Positions 23,646 to 26,887 of a DNA stretch of 26,887 nucleotides are shown piece by piece (position 1 is the stretch's first letter; every line of letters begins with the position of its first letter). The position numbers were made by a program, and so were the translations under genes. The notes below the pieces were generated by a model. That model did no database searches. It saw only the letters and a program-made list of their open reading frames with translations, and had not been told where the DNA came from. The stretch is from an uncultured Eubacteriales bacterium (lineage in GTDB: Bacteria > Bacillota > Clostridia > Christensenellales > Aristaeellaceae), in the NCBI GenBank assembly GCA_902796115.1, contig CADBNX010000012.1, positions 1-26,887 on the forward strand. Reading direction: 5' to 3'.

Positions 23646-24734
23646 ATGCAGGTCGGCGATATCATCACGTATATCATCCTGTTCTTCGCCCTGATCGGCG
23701 CGGCGGACCGCGCGATCGGGTGCCGCTTCGGGCCGGGCAAAAGCTTTGAAAAGGGCATCGGGACGGCGGGCGCGCTGATCCTGGCCATGATCGGGCCGAT
23801 CGCCCTCGCGCCCCTGATCGCATCCTCCCTCGCGCCGGTGCTGACGCCCGTGCTGGGGAAGATCGGCATCGACCCGTCCGTCATCGCCGGGCTGTTCATG
23901 GCGAACGATTCCGGCGGATGGCCGCTGGCCCTCGCGCTGGCGGAGGACGCGGACGTGGGACGGCTTACCGGTTCGATCATGGGAAGCACCATGGGCTGCG
24001 CGTTGCTGTTCGCCTTCCCCGTCGGGTTCGCGCTCACACCCGCGGAGAAACGCCCGCTGCTTGCGAAAGGGCTGGCCGTGGGGCTCACCACCATTCCGCT
24101 CGCGTGCTTTGTGAGCGGGATATGCTTCGGTATCCCGCTCGGAAAGCTGATGCTGAACCTGCTGCCGCTCATCCTGCTCGCGCTGTTCTTCGCCGCGGGG
24201 CTGCTCTTTTTCGAGCGCGTCATTGTGAAAATCGTGACGGTTTTCGGCGCGGTGCTCACCGGCGTGCTCACGGCGGCGCTGGCGGCCGCGGTGGTGATCA
24301 AGGTGCTGCGCCTGGACGTGCCGTGGCTCGGCACCTTCGACGAAGGGCTTCAGATCATCGGCGGCATCGTCATTTTCCTGAGCGGTTCGTTCACGCTGCT
24401 CTGGTTCCTGGAAAAATACCTGGGCAAACCGCTCGGCCGGCTCGGACGGAAGGCCGGCATGGACGAGGCCTCGGTCATGGGGCTGATCACCTCGTCCGTC
24501 AACGCGATCCCCACCTTCGGCATGATGAAGGATATGAACGACCGGGGCGTGATCGTGAACGCGGCCTACCTCGTGCCCGCGTCGTTTCTGCTGGGCGATC
24601 ACCTGGCGTTCCAGCTCACGGTGGATCCCTCCACCGCGGTGCCTTTCCTGGCAGGCAAGCTCGCGGGGGGAGCGGCCGCCGTCGCGCTGGCATTTATGAT
24701 AACGAGGAAGAGGAAAACGAAAAGGCAGCTGTAG
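23646..24734 (+). CDS. eutH: EutH-type ethanolamine permease
   Basis: The 362-residue protein is nearly all hydrophobic, with about ten membrane segments and short loops. It matches the EutH family in overall pattern: the N-terminal DIITYIILFFALIGAADRAIG, GLFMANDSGGWPLA, GSIMGSTMGCALLFAFPVG, GLITSSVNAIPTFGMMKDM and LGDHLAFQ segments. EutH imports ethanolamine across the cytoplasmic membrane when the outside level is low. The usual eut lyase, cofactor or microcompartment genes are absent here. AGGGG eight bases upstream gives the start. It follows a glycosidase gene and ends at a terminator. Transport of ethanolamine is inferred from family only; a related amino-alcohol is possible. Confidence 0.88.
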   Translation: MQVGDIITYIILFFALIGAADRAIGCRFGPGKSFEKGIGTAGALILAMIGPIALAPLIASSLAPVLTPVLGKIGIDPSVIAGLFMANDSGGWPLALALAEDADVGRLTGSIMGSTMGCALLFAFPVGFALTPAEKRPLLAKGLAVGLTTIPLACFVSGICFGIPLGKLMLNLLPLILLALFFAAGLLFFERVIVKIVTVFGAVLTGVLTAALAAAVVIKVLRLDVPWLGTFDEGLQIIGGIVIFLSGSFTLLWFLEKYLGKPLGRLGRKAGMDEASVMGLITSSVNAIPTFGMMKDMNDRGVIVNAAYLVPASFLLGDHLAFQLTVDPSTAVPFLAGKLAGGAAAVALAFMITRKRKTKRQL

Positions 24735-24778
24735 CAGAAACATGAATGCAGCAAGTCCTGCTTTTCATAATGGTGCTT

Positions 24779-24801
24779 CCGGAAAGGCCTCCGGCTTTTT
24801 T
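24779..24801 (+). terminator. Rho-independent terminator after eutH
   Basis: CCGGA (24779-24783) and TCCGG (24790-24794) form a short GC-rich stem with a 6-base loop, followed by C and TTTTTT (24796-24801), 45 bases past the eutH stop. It also lies at the end of the opposite-strand toxin relic. Confidence 0.7.
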
Positions 24802-25158
24802 ACATGTGAAATGGCACTCGATATTCTGACCAGGCAGGAGATTCCTGCAGATGAGCGTGAATATCTTTCATGGCTGAAACTGCCTTTTCAAACGGAATGC
24901 GATCTGAGGAGAGCAGAACATATTGATTCTGCATGGTTTCATACGCTTTCCGTACAGCATGATTTGTTTCAACATCAGCAAAAAAAGTAAACTGTTGAGG
25001 CTTCACGCCGGCAATCCCTTGGCTTGCTTGTCCGCTAATTCTTTCAGAATCAGCGTCACATAATAGTCTTTTTCCAGCACATCTTCCCGGTATCCTGTAC
25101 GCTCGTGGATGTTGTTGAGCAAAACCCGGAAAGCAGAGCGTTCAAGATGAAGGTTCAT
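24800..25158 (-). pseudogene. Truncated, frameshifted AbiEii/AbiGii-type nucleotidyltransferase toxin
   Basis: The toxin frame starts at 25158 with MNLHLERSAFRVLLNNIHER and continues to EKDYYVTLILKELA, the conserved N terminus of AbiEii toxins, but stops at a TGA (25005-25003) after 51 codons. A second frame begins with GTG at 25006 in the shifted phase and runs 68 residues to 24800 with AVRKAYETMQNQYVLL and IPFEKAVSAM, resembling the C-terminal helices of the family. The central nucleotidyltransferase core (GGTSLSK and SEDID-type motifs) is missing, so roughly half of a normal 260-300-residue toxin is lost. It begins in ATGA overlap with the antitoxin gene, the standard AbiE layout. The C-terminal match is less certain than the N-terminal one. 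Confidence 0.65.
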
Positions 25159-25811
25159 GGTTTTACGTCTCCCTTAGCAGCCGTATGAGCAAGCTGCATA
25201 ATTGTTTTCTGCGGATAATATTGATCTGCCAGAGACAATAAAATACCATATTGCAGGTGATGGTGCTGTATGTGATCCGCAAGCGTTTGATACGGTTCCT
25301 CCGTATCTATGGGCGCATGATCCATTTGCTCCAGCGCATCCAGCATTTGCAGATATGCCTTGTTGTCTGCCGTGATCTTTGTTTTGGGTGGACAGATGGA
25401 GACGTTCAGCTTCTCATCACGGCGCATACATTCCCGCGCAGCATTGGTCGCAATCAGGCGCTCATTGGGGATCTGTGTTGTCAATCCAAGCCTGTACAGC
25501 AAGCCGGCTCCGGTATCATATCCCTGATCTGGGTTCAGATACTTATGCGCAATCAGTTTTTCCTTGTCAATCCCTATCTCTCCAAAGGGAGTCACCGCGG
25601 TTTTGTAATATACTCCCTTTTGATAGAACCGCAGGTCAGGGATCGTTCTTCGATCCATGATCCGTTTGACCGCTACACTTGTCGCTGCGGCGGCCTTTGC
25701 AGGTAGGAGCTGAAAATGCGCTTCCAGCTTTTTGCTGATTTCCGTTGTAAAAATGGGAGCTGCCATAGGCTGCTGTTCGATATACTTCTCAACATATTCC
25801 GCATAGGTCAT
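25155..25811 (-). CDS. AbiEi-type (DUF6088-like) antitoxin/transcriptional repressor
   Basis: The 218-residue protein has an N-terminal winged-helix-like region (IFTTEISKKL, then AVKRIMDRRTIPDLRFYQKGVYYK, residues about 20-70) and a C-terminal domain with GYDTGAGLLYRLGLTTQIP and KAYLQMLDALEQM. This is the outline of AbiEi-family antitoxins, which repress their own operon and counter an AbiEii nucleotidyltransferase in type IV systems that give abortive phage defence. Family length and reading frame are intact although the toxin downstream is broken. GGTGATGAA just before the ATG may serve as ribosome binding site. It has its own promoter with two inverted repeats. Base composition is clearly more AT-rich than the surrounding genes. 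Confidence 0.75.
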   Translation of the reverse strand: MTYAEYVEKYIEQQPMAAPIFTTEISKKLEAHFQLLPAKAAAATSVAVKRIMDRRTIPDLRFYQKGVYYKTAVTPFGEIGIDKEKLIAHKYLNPDQGYDTGAGLLYRLGLTTQIPNERLIATNAARECMRRDEKLNVSICPPKTKITADNKAYLQMLDALEQMDHAPIDTEEPYQTLADHIQHHHLQYGILLSLADQYYPQKTIMQLAHTAAKGDVKP

Positions 25812-25840
25812 TTCATCACCGCCCTAATGATATAGTTTAC

Positions 25841-25864
25841 ACGGAAATCAATAAGAATTTCCGT
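25841..25864. promoter_or_regulatory. Operator candidate 1 for the AbiEi antitoxin
   Basis: ACGGAAAT (25841-25848) and ATTTCCGT (25857-25864) are perfect 8-bp inverted arms separated by 8 bases, covering the predicted transcription start of the antitoxin gene. AbiEi of Streptococcus is known to bind inverted repeats in its own promoter, which this would match. Confidence 0.6.
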
Positions 25865-25868
25865 TAAA

Positions 25869-25897
25869 ATTATATCTCGATATATGAGGCTCGTCAA
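25869..25897 (-). promoter_or_regulatory. Promoter of the AbiE operon
   Basis: On the minus strand TTGACG (25897-25892) and a perfect TATAAT (25874-25869) are separated by 17 bp, 58 bases before the antitoxin ATG. Confidence 0.82.
25871..25884. promoter_or_regulatory. Operator candidate 2 for the AbiEi antitoxin
   Basis: TATATC (25871-25876) and GATATA (25879-25884) form a near-continuous palindrome overlapping the -10 box and spacer. With candidate 1 it would let two repressor units block the promoter. The arm sequences of the two candidates differ. Confidence 0.45.
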
Positions 25898-26148
25898 GTG
25901 GGGAACAAAGAAACGGGAGTGTTTTTCGTTTCTGCTCCGTTTTCCTATAGCCGAGGCTGAGCAGTAACCGCAGCTATGCTGTATTTAGGTGGTGATGATG
26001 ACAGACGAGAAGAATTCGGTTATAATGACATCGGTCAATCTGCTGCAGACTGTCGCACCCGAAAAAGGGAGCAGAAATGGGAAGGACAACCGACAGAATC
26101 ACAGCATTGTTCAGCTGACATGCACAGGGGTATGAAAGAGGGCGAAAT
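25898..26148. other. Intergenic region between the AbiE operon and the last gene
   Basis: The region holds an inverted repeat AGAAACG (25909-25915) / CGTTTCT (25927-25933), then a short frame from ATG 25995 to TGA 26129 (44 residues, MMTDEKNSVIMTSVN..., preceded by AGGTGGTG) that I do not recognise, and the promoter of the next gene, which overlaps that frame. No RNA gene or insertion sequence is visible. The short frame is as likely to be chance or a remnant as a gene. Confidence 0.5.
25998..26026 (+). promoter_or_regulatory. Promoter of the last gene
   Basis: ATGACA (25998-26003) and a perfect TATAAT (26021-26026) are separated by 17 bp. The transcription start near 26033 would give a leader of roughly 115 bases before the ATG at 26149. 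Confidence 0.65.
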
Positions 26149-26887
26149 ATGTACCGTGAAAGCTATACGCGCCTGTACGGCGCGGAGGACGTGCATCTGA
26201 AACCGGGAGAGTGCTTTACCCTGCCGTTCGACGGGGCCGGCATGGGGCAGGCGGACCGGCTGTTCTTCACCGGCGAGACCGCCCTGTTTTACCAGTGGAA
26301 AAACGAGCCGGATTACCCGATCACCTATCGGTATATCGACGATTCGCTGAACGCGAAGGAAGCGTACCGCTGCCAGTACTGCCTGGATTATTCCGGGGAA
26401 GCGGTCCCGTACCCCAAATGCGCGTTCCATAAGGTAATTTTCCCGCCTGTGCTGTCCTACCTGGCGCTTGTGGGCGCGGGGGACCGGTGGACGATGGGCA
26501 TCCGCGTGAAGGCGGAAAACCTGCGCGTGCGCGAGGGCGGGTATCTGCGCTTTGTGTTTGAGGTGCGCGCGAAGAAAGAGGGCGTCGATAAACGCGGCAC
26601 GCTCGCCGAACCGGACGAGGTGCTCACGCTTTCCGTGCCGGAGGGAACGTACGGCTGGCGGGAGCTGGCAAGGGAATTCACGCTGCGCGCGGAAAGCACC
26701 GCGAACGTGTGCTGTTTCCTTGAGGGCGAAAATTACGAGGGCCGGGTATTCTTTGAAAACCCGCTGTTCCTGTCGGACAACGGGCATAACCTGCTGCCGG
26801 ATTTCGCGCCCTGGGCGGGGGAGAAGGCGCAGTTCAACTGGATCGGGCAGAACCTTTCCCGCAAGGAATGGCCGGAATTCGACATTG
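26149..26887 (+). CDS. Unrecognised beta-rich protein, 5' part only (partial)
   Basis: The frame opens at an ATG preceded by AGAGGG six bases away and stays open to the right edge (246 full codons), with codon use and GC content like the glycosidase genes. There is no signal peptide. The sequence alternates short hydrophobic strands and charged turns, for example ALFYQWKNEPDYPITYRY, YLRFVFEVRAKKEG and VCCFLEGENYEGRVFFENP. It also has a C-x2-C pair (CQYC) near residue 68. The pattern resembles the N-terminal jelly-roll of large carbohydrate-active enzymes, like the one before the barrel in the gene at 21570. This is a guess from composition; I do not recognise the family and the decisive C-terminal part is outside the window. 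Confidence 0.7.
   Translation, partial: MYRESYTRLYGAEDVHLKPGECFTLPFDGAGMGQADRLFFTGETALFYQWKNEPDYPITYRYIDDSLNAKEAYRCQYCLDYSGEAVPYPKCAFHKVIFPPVLSYLALVGAGDRWTMGIRVKAENLRVREGGYLRFVFEVRAKKEGVDKRGTLAEPDEVLTLSVPEGTYGWRELAREFTLRAESTANVCCFLEGENYEGRVFFENPLFLSDNGHNLLPDFAPWAGEKAQFNWIGQNLSRKEWPEFDI

Noticed and set aside
24742..24990. 82-codon plus-strand frame after eutH
   Set aside because: It contains the eutH terminator, has no ribosome binding site, and lies opposite the AbiEii toxin relic.
25976..26200. 74-codon plus-strand frame and the opposing 250-codon minus-strand frame (26035-26787)
   Set aside because: No start signals or family resemblance; the frame from 26149 has a proper ribosome binding site, promoter and normal composition.
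1..26887. CRISPR arrays, tRNA or rRNA genes, insertion sequences, prophage genes
   Set aside because: No regularly spaced repeats, cloverleaf-like sequences, transposase or phage structural motifs were found by reading; a tool search was not possible.

Overview
The window reads as a chromosomal segment of a GC-rich, Gram-positive-type gut or rumen bacterium (Bacillota, Clostridia-like). The basis is strong AGGAGG-type ribosome binding sites, sigma-A-like TTGACA/TATAAT promoters with 16-17 bp spacers, a zapA-mutS2 pair, an MEP-pathway ispE, a NlpC/P60 cell-wall hydrolase, BspA-type leucine-rich repeats, and carbohydrate-active enzymes. No taxonomic marker was available, so this placement is inference.

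Left arm (1-4444, + strand): the tail of a probable sugar-ABC solute-binding protein, a strong terminator, a 1074-residue fusion of a CehA/McbA-like PHP metallohydrolase with a GH63/MGH-like (alpha/alpha)6 glycosidase, and a small secreted LRR-NlpC/P60 protein with a near-consensus promoter overlapping the stop codon of the fusion gene. An AT-richer islet (4449-5113) carries a YefM/Phd-RelE/ParE type II toxin-antitoxin pair.

Central housekeeping operon (12547 back to 5128, - strand): seven tightly spaced genes run from one good promoter at 12645-12617. They are a membrane-anchored DacB/VanY-like protein whose zinc and catalytic residues are all substituted, a cyclophilin, ZapA, MutS2, an OmpR-type response regulator, its sensor kinase, and IspE.

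Divergent from that operon is a 2908-residue secreted protein (12742-21468, + strand). It has a signal peptide, a BspA-like LRR module resembling that of the small NlpC protein, about seven BACON-like domains mixed with Fn3/Ig-like modules, one SH3b-like domain and a roughly 600-residue helical C-terminal region that I do not recognise. It shows no LPXTG anchor. It is the most novel object in the window.

Right arm: a cytoplasmic agarase-like (GH50/clan GH-A) glycosidase is followed closely by an orphan EutH-type ethanolamine permease and a terminator. Next comes an AT-richer relic of an AbiE (type IV) toxin-antitoxin system, with an apparently intact AbiEi-type antitoxin, a promoter carrying two inverted repeats, and a truncated and frameshifted AbiEii toxin. 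The window ends in the 5' part of an unrecognised beta-rich protein with its own promoter. No tRNA, rRNA, IS element, prophage or CRISPR array was seen.
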